NCBI GenBank assembly: GCA_000949895.1
Contig: JWIT01000026.1
Coordinates: 1 to 64,000, forward strand
From: Agrobacterium arsenijevicii
GTDB lineage: Bacteria > Pseudomonadota > Alphaproteobacteria > Rhizobiales > Rhizobiaceae
Length of the DNA stretch: 64,000 nucleotides
Direction: 5' to 3'
Below are positions 1 through 8,182 of this stretch, one piece after another. Numbering within the stretch: the first letter of the stretch is position 1; every line of letters starts with the position of its first letter. A program made the position numbers and the translations under genes. The notes beneath the pieces were generated by a model. It made no database searches, had not been told where the DNA came from, and saw nothing but the letters and a program-made list of their open reading frames with translations.

Positions 1-124
1 CGATGCTGACCGTGACATCAGGCTCGTAGGTCTCCTGGACTATAGCCAGCATCTCCGCTGTCGACCAGCGACGGCGCCGCTCCGGGCCGGACAGCACTTC
101 TATCTTAGGTATGTGACTGGTCAT
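1..124 (-). mobile_element. IS3-family transposase OrfA, N-terminal part (runs off window)
   Basis: The reverse strand from 124 reads a protein starting MTSHIPKIEVLSGPERRRRW and continuing through STAEMLAIVQ into the window edge. This is the typical start of the OrfA (helix-turn-helix) subunit of IS3-family transposases of the IS2-like group found in rhizobia. Only about 41 codons are inside the window, so I cannot tell whether the element is intact further left. The OrfB fragment just to the right is on the opposite strand, so the two do not belong to one undisturbed element. The family call is from remembered similarity; the start codon and reading frame are seen directly. Confidence 0.7.
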
Positions 125-186
125 AATGGGCACACTACTCCTAACACTTAACAAGTGGGAGATCGTGTCCGGAGATTTAGGGGGCC

Positions 187-432
187 ACTACAAAAACGAT
201 CATCGCCGATATGCCGAGCTACGGCTATCGCCGGGTTCACGCCATTCTGCGCCGAAACGCCAGCATCGATGGCCGCTCCTGGCCAAACGTCAAACGCGTC
301 TACCGGGTGATGAAGGTGCATGGCCTGCTCCTTCAGACCATACCGGTACGAGTGATACCTGTGGCACAATGGCCGCCTCGCCGCGGAGCAGTCGAACCTA
401 CGTTAGTGTTCAGACGGCTTCGAATCGGCTGG
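187..432 (+). pseudogene. Broken IS3-family transposase OrfB fragment
   Basis: From 187 the frame reads TKTIIADMPSYGYRRVHAIL and on to VYRVMKVHGLLLQ, a segment close to the start of the integrase core of IS3/IS2-type OrfB. At about 340 the similarity jumps to another frame, where residues of the form GRLAAEQSNLR and CSDGFES appear. That second stretch holds a TGA before it and a TAG where a tryptophan is expected. The DDE catalytic core is missing. It is therefore a decayed remnant with at least one frameshift and two stops. It lies opposite in orientation to the OrfA piece at the window edge. Confidence 0.7.
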
Positions 433-480
433 GGGAGATGATCCGTGATGTCTCCCCCACATGATCTCTGTAAGGAGACC

Positions 481-1326
481 TTAGTGGTCGCTGCGTTCCC
501 CCTGCAAAACAAATCGACCCACCGGGCTTCCCAGCTCGGGATACAGGCGCGGTTGCTTACCATCGAGATCTCTTATGCCAAACTCCATTCCAAGCTGAGC
601 GGTGATATAGGTTTGACCAGATCGCTCCATGAGATTCGGTTCTCGCCAGAGTCGCTCGATAACTAAGCCCGTAAATTCTGGTGTTTCAAAGTTCGGAAGA
701 TCTGCGACCAACTTGGCAGGGAGGTTTTCCTTCGGAATTGCCTTGAGCTTGTCAGACAAGACAAACCCGGGCCAAATCGAAACGGACGCCACCCCGTGTC
801 GCCGCAAGTCAACTGCCATGTCGAAGCTCATTTTGTCAGTACCCCCCTTTGCGGCGCCATAGGCCGGACCATAGTGGTATGACACGGCACCATAAAACGA
901 AACGTGCGCCATCAGACTTTTGCCAGTCTCTATCATAAGAGGGGCTGCGAAATAGGAAGCCACATAGTTGGACCGGAGACCAACCGTAATCATGTCCGCA
1001 AGGCTAAGTGGCTTCTCCCAAAACCCACCGGGTGCAGGTAGTGCTCTAAGGTCCACGGCAGCGGCATTGTTCACGAGAATATCCAGCCGGCCAGCGTCCT
1101 TTCTTACACGCTCAAATAGGGCTTTAACCTGTGTGTCGTCTACATGATCACATTGGACAACGATTCCGGTGCCGCCATTGGAGTTGACTTCTTCGGCCGC
1201 GTGACAAAGCTCTTCCAGGTTCCGGCCGGTTATGTAAACCACTAACTCCCTACCCCCAAGTGCTCTGGCAATTCCTCGTCCCAAACCGCGACTGGCACCG
1301 GTAACTATTGCTACACCGCTTGACAT
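481..1326 (-). CDS. SDR-family NAD(P)-dependent oxidoreductase
   Basis: A 281-residue short-chain dehydrogenase. The cofactor motif TGASRGLGRG is near residues 10-19, the NNAA motif near residue 86, and the catalytic region has Ser in VSFYGAVSYH followed by YGAAK (Tyr and Lys of YxxxK). The shape of the C-terminal half, with a WPGF segment and a long tail, is like DHRS1-type SDRs rather than FabG. The substrate cannot be told. The ATG at 1326 has a weak GGAGC about ten bases upstream. It sits alone between IS3 debris and a broken alcohol dehydrogenase remnant, with no obvious operon partner. Confidence 0.85.
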   Translation of the reverse strand: MSSGVAIVTGASRGLGRGIARALGGRELVVYITGRNLEELCHAAEEVNSNGGTGIVVQCDHVDDTQVKALFERVRKDAGRLDILVNNAAAVDLRALPAPGGFWEKPLSLADMITVGLRSNYVASYFAAPLMIETGKSLMAHVSFYGAVSYHYGPAYGAAKGGTDKMSFDMAVDLRRHGVASVSIWPGFVLSDKLKAIPKENLPAKLVADLPNFETPEFTGLVIERLWREPNLMERSGQTYITAQLGMEFGIRDLDGKQPRLYPELGSPVGRFVLQGERSDH

Positions 1327-1410
1327 CTATCTGTTGCTCCTTGACTGCGTTTCGATCGTGTTTCAGTGCATTGCCGAATAGCAGTTAGTTGCGTTGGGCA
1401 ACAACGACTG

Positions 1411-1596
1411 TCAATGAGCGCTTGGCCTGCCCGGCACTGGCCGCGGTTGCAGAGGATATAGCATCGAGCTCATATCGATGACGAACCGATACCGCACATC
1501 CTTATCGACGACACGAGAGAACGCCTCGTTCATCTGATCAGGCCGGATGATTTCGACGTCAGCTAGGATCCGGCGTGATGCACAGAAATCTACCAT
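1411..1596 (-). pseudogene. C-terminal remnant of a zinc alcohol dehydrogenase (CAD/YahK type)
   Basis: The first 46 residues of this 61-codon frame (MVDFCASRRILADVEIIRPD, then QMNEAFSRVVDKDVRYRFVIDMSS) match the end of NADP-dependent cinnamyl-alcohol-type dehydrogenases, where a DFCAEH...VKYRFVID tail is usual. The catalytic and Rossmann domains are absent, and upstream sequence on this strand shows no matching frame. The last 15 codons are unrelated read-through. This is a gene scar, not a working enzyme. The call rests on recognising the tail only. Confidence 0.65.
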
Positions 1597-1710
1597 TTGT
1601 TATGTCTTAGTGATTCCACCAATAAGCGAACTGGAGAGTAAGTGGGGTCCAGGTGTCACATTGACTTGGATGCATTGGCGATATGTGGCTTCGCGGACGA
1701 CGTCGTCACT

Positions 1711-1736
1711 GCCGGGAGGTAAGCGTACCTCCCGGC
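1711..1736. terminator. Strong hairpin, likely terminator
   Basis: A perfect 11-bp inverted repeat (GCCGGGAGGTA / TACCTCCCGGC) with a 4-base loop. On the + strand it is followed by ATTTTGG, a weak T tract. It lies just past the stop of the NmrA-type gene, which ends at 1747 on the minus strand, so it probably ends that transcript or shields it from + strand read-through. Confidence 0.65.
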
Positions 1737-1746
1737 ATTTTGGACA

Positions 1747-2658
1747 TTACCGTAAAGCTATACCGGCGTTAGGCGTATTAAGTGCTTCCTCGAATAGGAC
1801 CTTTCCTGGGCCGGAAAGCCATTGATCCAGTTTCAGCATCGGTCCGAATTCCCGCTCCAGTACGGGGATGTCTGCGACCCCGGCTACGACACCGTTATCG
1901 ACAAGCATGGTAAGCCGTCGCAGGAAATCATTTCCGGCCAGTAACTCTTCGGAAAACCGCTGATAACGAATAGGACGGCCTGCCGCCCGAGAAAATGCCT
2001 CTTCCAAAGATTCCCCCGTGACATCCTGCCCTGACAGTTCCAGCGCCTGACCAGCATAGCGTTCAGGTTGGCAAAGTATCTGTGCATTGATGCGCCCGAG
2101 ATCATTAAGCGCTATCATCTGCATCGACTGATCCCTCCTCATGAAAAATGTGAAGACGTCGGTATTCAACCCCATTCCGGGAAGCATCATCATTTCCATG
2201 AAACTGGCCGGACGAGTGATTGTTGCAGCAATCGGCAAGCTGCGAATGTGTTCTTCGATCTGAGACTTGCTGTCGAAATGACCCATGCCGGTATGGCCTT
2301 TTCCTGCTGCCCCTCCGGAAGAATATACAAGATGAGCGACCCCGGCCGCCAGAGCGCTGTCGGCAATAGCCTTGCCTTGCGCAACTTCCTGATCATCCGT
2401 GACCAGTCCAGAAGGCGAACTGGTCTGCACGCTGAAAACACCTCGTATCCCGGTCATAGCACGATCAATCGATGCTCGATCTAACAGATCACCGACCGCG
2501 AGTGTTATTCCCTCAGTGGCAAGCGCTTTGGCCTTTTCGCTCTGCGGATCACGAACGAAGGCACGAACCTCCCGGCCCGCTTCACGCAGCGACCTTGCTA
2601 CGACACCGCCTTGTTGACCAGTAGCCCCGAAGACAAGAAATTCTGGGGAATTCGACAT
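1747..2658 (-). CDS. NmrA-type NAD(P)-binding oxidoreductase
   Basis: A 303-residue atypical SDR. The N-terminal cofactor motif is VFGATGQQGGVV (residues 7-18), and the catalytic Tyr/Lys pair of classical SDRs is not evident, as in the NmrA/QOR2 group. Members bind NAD(P) and act as redox sensors or quinone/aldehyde reductases. I chose the ATG at 2658 because GGAGA lies six bases upstream; an in-frame start 12 codons earlier has no such site. The gene is divergent from an HxlR regulator 127 bp away. HxlR plus NmrA-type reductase is a common redox- or electrophile-response pair, so it is probably that regulator's target. Confidence 0.85.
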   Translation of the reverse strand: MSNSPEFLVFGATGQQGGVVARSLREAGREVRAFVRDPQSEKAKALATEGITLAVGDLLDRASIDRAMTGIRGVFSVQTSSPSGLVTDDQEVAQGKAIADSALAAGVAHLVYSSGGAAGKGHTGMGHFDSKSQIEEHIRSLPIAATITRPASFMEMMMLPGMGLNTDVFTFFMRRDQSMQMIALNDLGRINAQILCQPERYAGQALELSGQDVTGESLEEAFSRAAGRPIRYQRFSEELLAGNDFLRRLTMLVDNGVVAGVADIPVLEREFGPMLKLDQWLSGPGKVLFEEALNTPNAGIALR

Positions 2659-2785
2659 GATAGTTCTCCATAATAACCCTTTGCTAGTTACCATGTGGAA
2701 TTAATATAAAAGCCGCGCAAGACGGCACATCTTTGGTCCTCAGTCACACGGAGAGAACCAATGGAAATCGTTGGAGAAGGTTCAC

Positions 2786-3199
2786 ATGTCGCGTGAAATC
2801 AATGGTCGGCCTGTTATCGAAACGTCCCATGGGCCTGTGTTGACGCCCTGTGCTCCTGGAAGTGTGCTGGCGCGGCTTGGCGACAAGTGGACGATTCTCG
2901 TGATCTCGCTGCTTTCGCTCTTCCCCGACGCCCCAATTCGGTTCGGAGCGCTCCGGCGGGGAATTCCCGACATCTCGCAGAGAATGCTAACGCTGACTCT
3001 TCGCAATCTTGAAAGAGATGGCCTTGTGGCACGGCACTATTACACCGAACTGCTGCCCCGCGTGGAATACGAGCTAACGGACCGAGGGAGGTCGATGCTG
3101 AAACCGCTGGCCGGGTTTACCGATTGGATTCGGGACACATGGCAGGACATCGAAGCATCCAGAAACAAGTTTGACGCGGGGGAACGGAGCGGCAATTGA
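2786..3199 (+). CDS. HxlR-family transcriptional regulator
   Basis: 137 residues with the winged-helix core of the HxlR family: CAPGSVLARLGDKWTILVI, then RFGALRRGIPDISQRMLTLT, then LERDGLVARHYY and the wing VEYELTDRGRSM. An N-terminal Cys in TPCAPG is in the position used for redox or electrophile sensing in YodB/HypR/QorR-type members. I chose ATG 2786 because GGAGAAGG lies five bases upstream. It faces the NmrA gene across a 127-bp spacer, which probably carries its operator. The stop is only about 27 bp before the broken end of an IS66 remnant, so the very C-terminus could have been altered by that junction. Confidence 0.88.
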   Translation: MSREINGRPVIETSHGPVLTPCAPGSVLARLGDKWTILVISLLSLFPDAPIRFGALRRGIPDISQRMLTLTLRNLERDGLVARHYYTELLPRVEYELTDRGRSMLKPLAGFTDWIRDTWQDIEASRNKFDAGERSGN

Positions 3200-3225
3200 A
3201 TCGGCTGCGGTGCCGACGGGAGCCT

Positions 3226-3677
3226 GCCCGCGCGATGGCGGCTATCCGGGCAGCAGGTGCACCTTCCTCAAGGCGGATCGTGACTGGACCGATGACAATC
3301 TCGGCGCGGGAAATTGCTTTGCTGGTCGGCGGCTCCGGTGCGGGCGTCTCCACAACCATGGTCGCGAATTCGACTGCATCTTCCGGCTCAGGCAAGACCA
3401 GCTTACCCTGCCGCGCCAGTGTTCGCCAGGACGACAGGTGGTTGGCCTTGATGCTATTGCGTCCGCGACTTCGTTCACCATCACACCCGGCCGCAAGCTT
3501 TCCGATACGATCCGCGCCTTGACTTCGTCCGGCCATTGCCGATGAGCCTCACGTCAGTTCCCCCGCGTCGCGAGAACCTCCATGTAGAATCCATGGAGAA
3601 ACTCCTATCGCTCGTCCATGGAACGTGGATCGCAGATCAGGCAACAGCGGGCAATGTGGGGTCAGAACACCGGTTAC
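3226..3677 (-). mobile_element. IS66-family element end, remnant copy 1
   Basis: This stretch is nearly identical to 31729-32159. It runs from inside the first transposase gene to the element tip, which on the minus strand starts GTAACCGGTGTTCTGACCCC. Homology to the second copy stops at about 3226, inside what should be the end of tnpA. This copy also has about 20 extra bases near 3601-3622. The downstream tnpB and tnpC are absent, so the element cannot move by itself. Confidence 0.8.
3230..3594 (-). pseudogene. tnpA: IS66 TnpA (accessory protein), frameshifted
   Basis: Compared with the open copy at 31710-32099, this one lacks a base just after the start (ACATGG for ACATTGG) and another near 3457. 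The reading therefore passes through three frames; the GIKANHLSSWRTLARQ to AIARA half is still readable. The C-terminal end is replaced by unrelated sequence at the junction near 3226. TnpA is the small helix-turn-helix protein encoded by the first gene of IS66 elements. It is not functional here. Confidence 0.8.
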
Positions 3678-4132
3678 ACTGGAGAGGCGCCTCCTGCCTT
3701 AGATGAGAAGGCGATTGTCAGCTGGTTCGCTGTACGACGAGAGCAAGCCGACGTTGACCATCGATTTTTTCAGAGGCGACAGATAGGGATTTGGATTGAA
3801 GCCCTGAGAGATGCTCGTCAGAATGTTGTCGAACGTCGAACGCGACGGAACGAATTCGTCTGCGTTCGGCCAAACTCTTATTTGTCTTGTGCCCATCGCT
3901 GGAACGATCATGAATCTACGAGCACATCTTCGTAGATCATTGATTTGGCATCAGGGCGCGGAGATGGATCAATTCCGCATCGAGACTGGGCCTTGAGAGT
4001 TACTTCCGTGTCCCGCAAAGCCCATGGCAGCGCGGCAGCAACTAAAATGCCAACGGCCTTCTACGCCAGCATTTTCCAAAAGGAGCGGATATCAGTCAGC
4101 ATGGGGTTCATGATCTCAGTGCTATAATATGC
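3678..4132. other. Gene-poor stretch after IS66 remnant
   Basis: About 450 bp without a gene I can support. A minus-strand frame at 3699-3911 (70 codons) reads fairly protein-like (TFDNILTSISQGFNPNPYLS) but matches nothing I know and has no clear ribosome binding site. It may be the tail of a gene cut by the IS66 insertion. Confidence 0.4.
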
Positions 4133-5581
4133 TCATACCAATAAACAGATGTATTTGAGCTCCAGGAACTCTTCCATGCCACATCTTGACCCCTCACGGC
4201 CGAGGCCAGAGCATTTCATGCCGCCGAATGGCGCTTCTGCCGTAGAGATAAGCCCTGTGTTGACACCGACCATGCCGTATTCAAGCGCTTCGGCTACGCG
4301 GAAGACACGCGAAAGTTCACGAGTGTAGAAATAGGAAGCTAAACCAAACTCCGTATCATTTGCCTGATGAATTACATCGTTTTCATCTTTGAAGCGGAAA
4401 AGCGGCGCAACCGGCCCGAATGTCTCTTCATGCGCGAGCATCATGCCAGCGGTTACATCAGCGAGTACGGTCGGTTGGAAGAAGTTCCCGCCCCTTTCGT
4501 GCCGGGCGCCACCCAGCATGACACGTGCGCCTTTCGACTGGGCGTCCAAAATATGCTCCTCAACCTTTGCAACGGCAGCGCTATCGATCAGCGGACCAAG
4601 TGCTACGTCTGGGTCCATACCGTTACCGACCCGCAGCTTCGATACTGCCTTGCAAAGCCGCTCCGAGTACGCCTCGAATACTCCGTCCTGCACATAAATA
4701 CGGTTGGCGCAGACGCACGTCTGACCATTGTTGCGAAATTTGGAGATGATTGTACCCTCGACTGCGGCATCCAGGTCAGCATCATCGAACACGATGAAGG
4801 GTGCGTTGCCACCAAGCTCCAACCCCATCTTTTTGATCGTCGAGGCGCTTTGACGCATTAGCTCGGCGCCAACGTCGGTCGAGCCGGTGAATGTTACTTT
4901 GCGAACAAAGGGATTGGAGGTGAGCTCTGCCCCAATCTCTCGAGCCCGGCCGGTAACAACGCTGAAAAGTTCTGGAGGGATACCTGCGCGCTGAGCGAGG
5001 ATTGCGAGCGCAATCGCGGAGAACGGCGTCTGGGACGCAGGCTTCAAGACAACTCCGCACCCTGCTCCCAAGGCCGGAGCGGCTTTCCGGGTGATCATCG
5101 CGTTTGGAAAATTCCATGGCGTGATGGCTGCGACGACGCCGATCGGTTGCTTCATCACCAGTATGCGCTTGTCCGGCTGATGCCCCGGAATGATGTCGCC
5201 ATATACGCGACGTGTTTCCTCGCCGAACCACTCCACGAAACTGGCACCGTAGAGGATTTCTCCCTTGGCCTCGCCCAAGGGTTTGCCCTGCTCGAGCGTG
5301 AGAATTTCGGCGAGATCATCCTTGTTCTCGACGATGAGCTCGAACCAACGCCGTAGGAGACCAGAACGATCTTTGGCCGTGCGGGCGGCCCATGCTGGCA
5401 TCGCCAATTGCGCGGCTTCGATAGCTTTGCGTGTGTCGACCGCTCCCAGCTTCGGAACGCGGCCGAGAAGACGACCATCGGCCGGATTGACCACATCTAC
5501 CGAGGGACCATCGCCGGCTTCGATCCATTGCCCGGCGACGGGAACGGCCTGTCTGAACAAGGTATTATCTTTGAGAGCCAT
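4133..5581 (-). CDS. gabD: NAD(P)-dependent succinate-semialdehyde dehydrogenase
   Basis: An aldehyde dehydrogenase of 482 residues, the usual length for GabD, and probably cytoplasmic. Visible landmarks are TPWNFPN near residue 154, the LELGG motif with the general-base Glu at 255, and the catalytic Cys at 289 in NNGQTCVCANR. The tail GLGREGSRCGMEEFLELKYI is typical of GabD. The family oxidises succinate semialdehyde to succinate, the last step of GABA and related amine breakdown. It follows the tartrate-type dehydrogenase gene by 33 bp on the same strand, so the two are probably cotranscribed. Other medium-chain semialdehydes such as glutarate semialdehyde are possible substrates. Confidence 0.88.
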   Translation of the reverse strand: MALKDNTLFRQAVPVAGQWIEAGDGPSVDVVNPADGRLLGRVPKLGAVDTRKAIEAAQLAMPAWAARTAKDRSGLLRRWFELIVENKDDLAEILTLEQGKPLGEAKGEILYGASFVEWFGEETRRVYGDIIPGHQPDKRILVMKQPIGVVAAITPWNFPNAMITRKAAPALGAGCGVVLKPASQTPFSAIALAILAQRAGIPPELFSVVTGRAREIGAELTSNPFVRKVTFTGSTDVGAELMRQSASTIKKMGLELGGNAPFIVFDDADLDAAVEGTIISKFRNNGQTCVCANRIYVQDGVFEAYSERLCKAVSKLRVGNGMDPDVALGPLIDSAAVAKVEEHILDAQSKGARVMLGGARHERGGNFFQPTVLADVTAGMMLAHEETFGPVAPLFRFKDENDVIHQANDTEFGLASYFYTRELSRVFRVAEALEYGMVGVNTGLISTAEAPFGGMKCSGLGREGSRCGMEEFLELKYICLLV

Positions 5582-5614
5582 GGCCTTTGTCCTTTATGGA
5601 AGGTGCCCGCGCGG

Positions 5615-6667
5615 CTAGCGCGCGATTTCGAAAAGAATTTCGCTTGTGATATGACGAGTGCCGTAGCGGGAATCCGGGGACCCAACGCCAATTCCACGCG
5701 AACAAGCGCGACCGATGGCCTCAAAAATTGTGGTCGCGAGTTCCGTCTGCCCCAGGTGCTCGAACATCATTGCGGCCGACCATGTCGCAGCAATAGGATT
5801 TGCCGCGTCCTTGTCTGCGATGTCTGGTGCTGAGCCATGGACCGGCTCGAACATGGAGGGCGAGCGCCCAGTCGGGTCGATGTTTGCGGATGCCGCAAAT
5901 CCAAGTCCTCCCTGGATTGCCGCGCCGATATCGGACAAGATGTCGCCGAACAAGTTGGACGCGACAATCACATCCAATGTTTCCGGGAACATGATCATGC
6001 GAGCGGCAATGGCATCAACGTGATAGCTGCGCACCTCGACGTCCGGATATTCCGTAGAAAGTTCCCTTGTTACGTCGTCCCAAAAAACCATCGAGTGGCG
6101 TTGCGCGTTGGACTTCGTTACTGAAGCAAGAAGCTTCCTGCGTTTTCGCGCCGTTTCAAAGCCGTACCGCAGAATCCGCTCTACGCCGTTGCGCGTGAAA
6201 ACACTCGTCTCGACCGCGACCTCTTCTGCGGTACCACGGTGTACCCTGCCACCAGCACCAGAATACTCTCCTTCCGTATTTTCACGGATGCAAAGGACAT
6301 CGATGTTCCCGGCACGAAGGGGCCCTTGCACACCAGGAAGCAGTTTGTGCGGGCGGACATTCGCATAAAGGTCGAATTCTTTTCGGATGCGAAGAAGCAA
6401 TCCATGTAGCGAAACGTCATCCGAGACTTTCGCTGGCCACCCAATAGCGCCAAGCAAGATTGCGTCATATCTCCGGAGCGTTTCAATGCCGTCCGCCGGC
6501 ATCATAGATCCCGTTTCAATATAGTGATCGCAGGACCAGGGAAATGTCGTAGCCGAGAGTTTAACGCCGCAGGCCGCCGCGGCGGCAAGCGAAATCTCCC
6601 AGGCTGCCGCAGTCACTTCAACGCCTATGCCGTCCCCGGGAATGATTGCAATTTTTAGGTCCGCCAT
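5615..6667 (-). CDS. Tartrate / D-malate dehydrogenase (isopropylmalate dehydrogenase family)
   Basis: 350 residues of the beta-decarboxylating dehydrogenase family. IIPGDGIGVEV opens the protein. RIRKEFDLYANVRPHKLLPG is the substrate loop, which lacks the isocitrate/isopropylmalate hallmarks and fits the tartrate/D-malate (TtuC/DmlA) branch. ENTEGEYSG, DAIAARMIMFPETLDVIV and SNLFGDILSDIGA hold the metal-binding acids, and MFEPVHGSAPDIADK is the NAD loop. The reaction is NAD-dependent oxidation, with or without decarboxylation, of tartrate or D-malate. It leads a two-gene unit with gabD and is divergent from a LysR regulator across a 466-bp spacer. Confidence 0.85.
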   Translation of the reverse strand: MADLKIAIIPGDGIGVEVTAAAWEISLAAAAACGVKLSATTFPWSCDHYIETGSMMPADGIETLRRYDAILLGAIGWPAKVSDDVSLHGLLLRIRKEFDLYANVRPHKLLPGVQGPLRAGNIDVLCIRENTEGEYSGAGGRVHRGTAEEVAVETSVFTRNGVERILRYGFETARKRRKLLASVTKSNAQRHSMVFWDDVTRELSTEYPDVEVRSYHVDAIAARMIMFPETLDVIVASNLFGDILSDIGAAIQGGLGFAASANIDPTGRSPSMFEPVHGSAPDIADKDAANPIAATWSAAMMFEHLGQTELATTIFEAIGRACSRGIGVGSPDSRYGTRHITSEILFEIAR

Positions 6668-7046
6668 GATCTTGGTCCATGCTTCCAGAGTTTCGTTTAG
6701 CCCATGCGGCCCCGTTGCCCGGGCTTCGGTTCATTGCTGACGAGCTTATTCACGGTGTCATGCCGTCATCCAAGCCGGAAATGCTACGGTTGAAATGAGA
6801 CCCAAGGCTGCTCAACAAGAGCGCAGCCGTTGGATCTGAAGGCCGCGGCCCATTGTTCCGCCGCCTGCCACTTCAAATCAAAAGTATTCTTCACTCGGCC
6901 GTTTCGACCTCCTGATCTGACGCTCGCGCAAGCTGCGCTCGACTGATGAACCGGAACCCCAAACAATACTCAGTGGCATGGGTGGACGGCGATGAATTTA
7001 AGATCGAGTTCGTCATCGTGAGAAGTATGTTTTGCCGTTGCCGAGA

Positions 7047-7063
7047 TATCGATTATGCCGATA
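7047..7063. promoter_or_regulatory. Candidate LysR operator (T-N11-A)
   Basis: TATCG-ATTATGC-CGATA is a perfect 5-bp inverted repeat and contains ATC-N9-GAT, the T-N11-A form that LysR-type regulators bind. It lies about 70 bp before the LysR start at 7134 and about 380 bp from the start of the divergent dehydrogenase. The rest of the 6668-7133 spacer shows no gene. Assignment is by motif and position only. Confidence 0.5.
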
Positions 7064-7133
7064 CGTTGTTCCAGCCGCAAATGGCACACAAAGACAAGGG
7101 CGGGCAGAATTCGCCCGGACAAGGGGAATATGT

Positions 7134-8036
7134 ATGTATTTTACGTTCAGACAGGTCCAGTACTTTGTGCTAACGGCCGAACTAGGAACCATATCTGGCG
7201 CGGCGACGGCCGCGCGAATCTCTCAATCCGCAATTACCGAGAGCATCCGACAACTCGAAGAGCAGGTTGGAAGTGCGTTGTTTTCCCGCCATGCCCGGGG
7301 GATCGCACTAACATATGAGGGGCACCGGTTCCTGCGGCACGCCCAACTCATTATTTCCACGGTCAAAGATGCCGAGGACGCCTTCACTGCAAAAAACGAC
7401 AACGTCGCCGGAAACCTTCGTCTTGGGGTAACTAATCTCGTGGCTGGCTATTTTCTTTCTGACATTCTCGCTCGGTTCCGGCGCGTGTTCCCTGAAGTAT
7501 CGGTAGAGGTGGTCGAGGACCACCGGAGATATATTGAACATCTCCTCATCAGTGGCGAGCTGCAACTAGCACTTATGGTGATATCCAACATCGAAGAACA
7601 ATTTGCCCTGTCGGTCGATCCGCTTATGCGATCGAGATTCAGAGTCTGGGTGTCCCCAAAGAATGACCTCGCCGACAAAAGCCGTGTCAAATCATCCGAT
7701 CTGCGGGATCAAAAGCTTATCTTGCTGGCGAATGAGGACTTGCTGGAATCGATCTCCGGTTGGCTACAGGGCGAGGAACTGATCGATCAGGTCTTCTTGA
7801 GAACGACTTCAGTAGAAGCGGTCCGAAGCCTGGTGGGTACCAATACGGGCGTCGCCATTATGCCCGACCTCGCCTTTCGCCCCTACACTCTCGAGGGTGA
7901 TCGTCTTGAAGCCCGACCGGTCGAGGGCCTCTCGGTAACGTTGGACGTCGGTCTGGTATGGCGGCAAGGGTCGCCGGACACAGACCAAGCCGAGATTTTT
8001 AAAACCGTCGCCCGTGACTACCACTCGAAGCGATAG
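7134..8036 (+). CDS. LysR-family transcriptional regulator
   Basis: 300 residues. The N-terminal winged helix is clear: FRQVQYFVLTAELGTISGAA, ARISQSAITESIRQLEEQVG, LFSRHARGIALTYEGHRFL. It is followed by a two-lobed effector domain. I chose ATG 7134, with AAGGGGA seven to thirteen bases upstream, because it starts two residues before the HTH as is usual; a longer frame from 7032 adds low-complexity residues. It sits between the divergent tartrate-type dehydrogenase/gabD pair and the downstream aldehyde dehydrogenase operon, so it may control either or both. The effector may be an organic acid or amine product; this is inference. Confidence 0.88.
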   Translation: MYFTFRQVQYFVLTAELGTISGAATAARISQSAITESIRQLEEQVGSALFSRHARGIALTYEGHRFLRHAQLIISTVKDAEDAFTAKNDNVAGNLRLGVTNLVAGYFLSDILARFRRVFPEVSVEVVEDHRRYIEHLLISGELQLALMVISNIEEQFALSVDPLMRSRFRVWVSPKNDLADKSRVKSSDLRDQKLILLANEDLLESISGWLQGEELIDQVFLRTTSVEAVRSLVGTNTGVAIMPDLAFRPYTLEGDRLEARPVEGLSVTLDVGLVWRQGSPDTDQAEIFKTVARDYHSKR

Positions 8037-8182
8037 GCGAGTGAGGTATCAATAAAACCGATATGTCATCCCAAGCATTTCGGATTTTCCCTTTGCTCGG
8101 TTCCGCGACAAACTGCTGAAGATCAGATCGCAGCAACACGTTGCGGTGGTTGCAGATCGCCCATAGGTCAGGGAGACACTTA

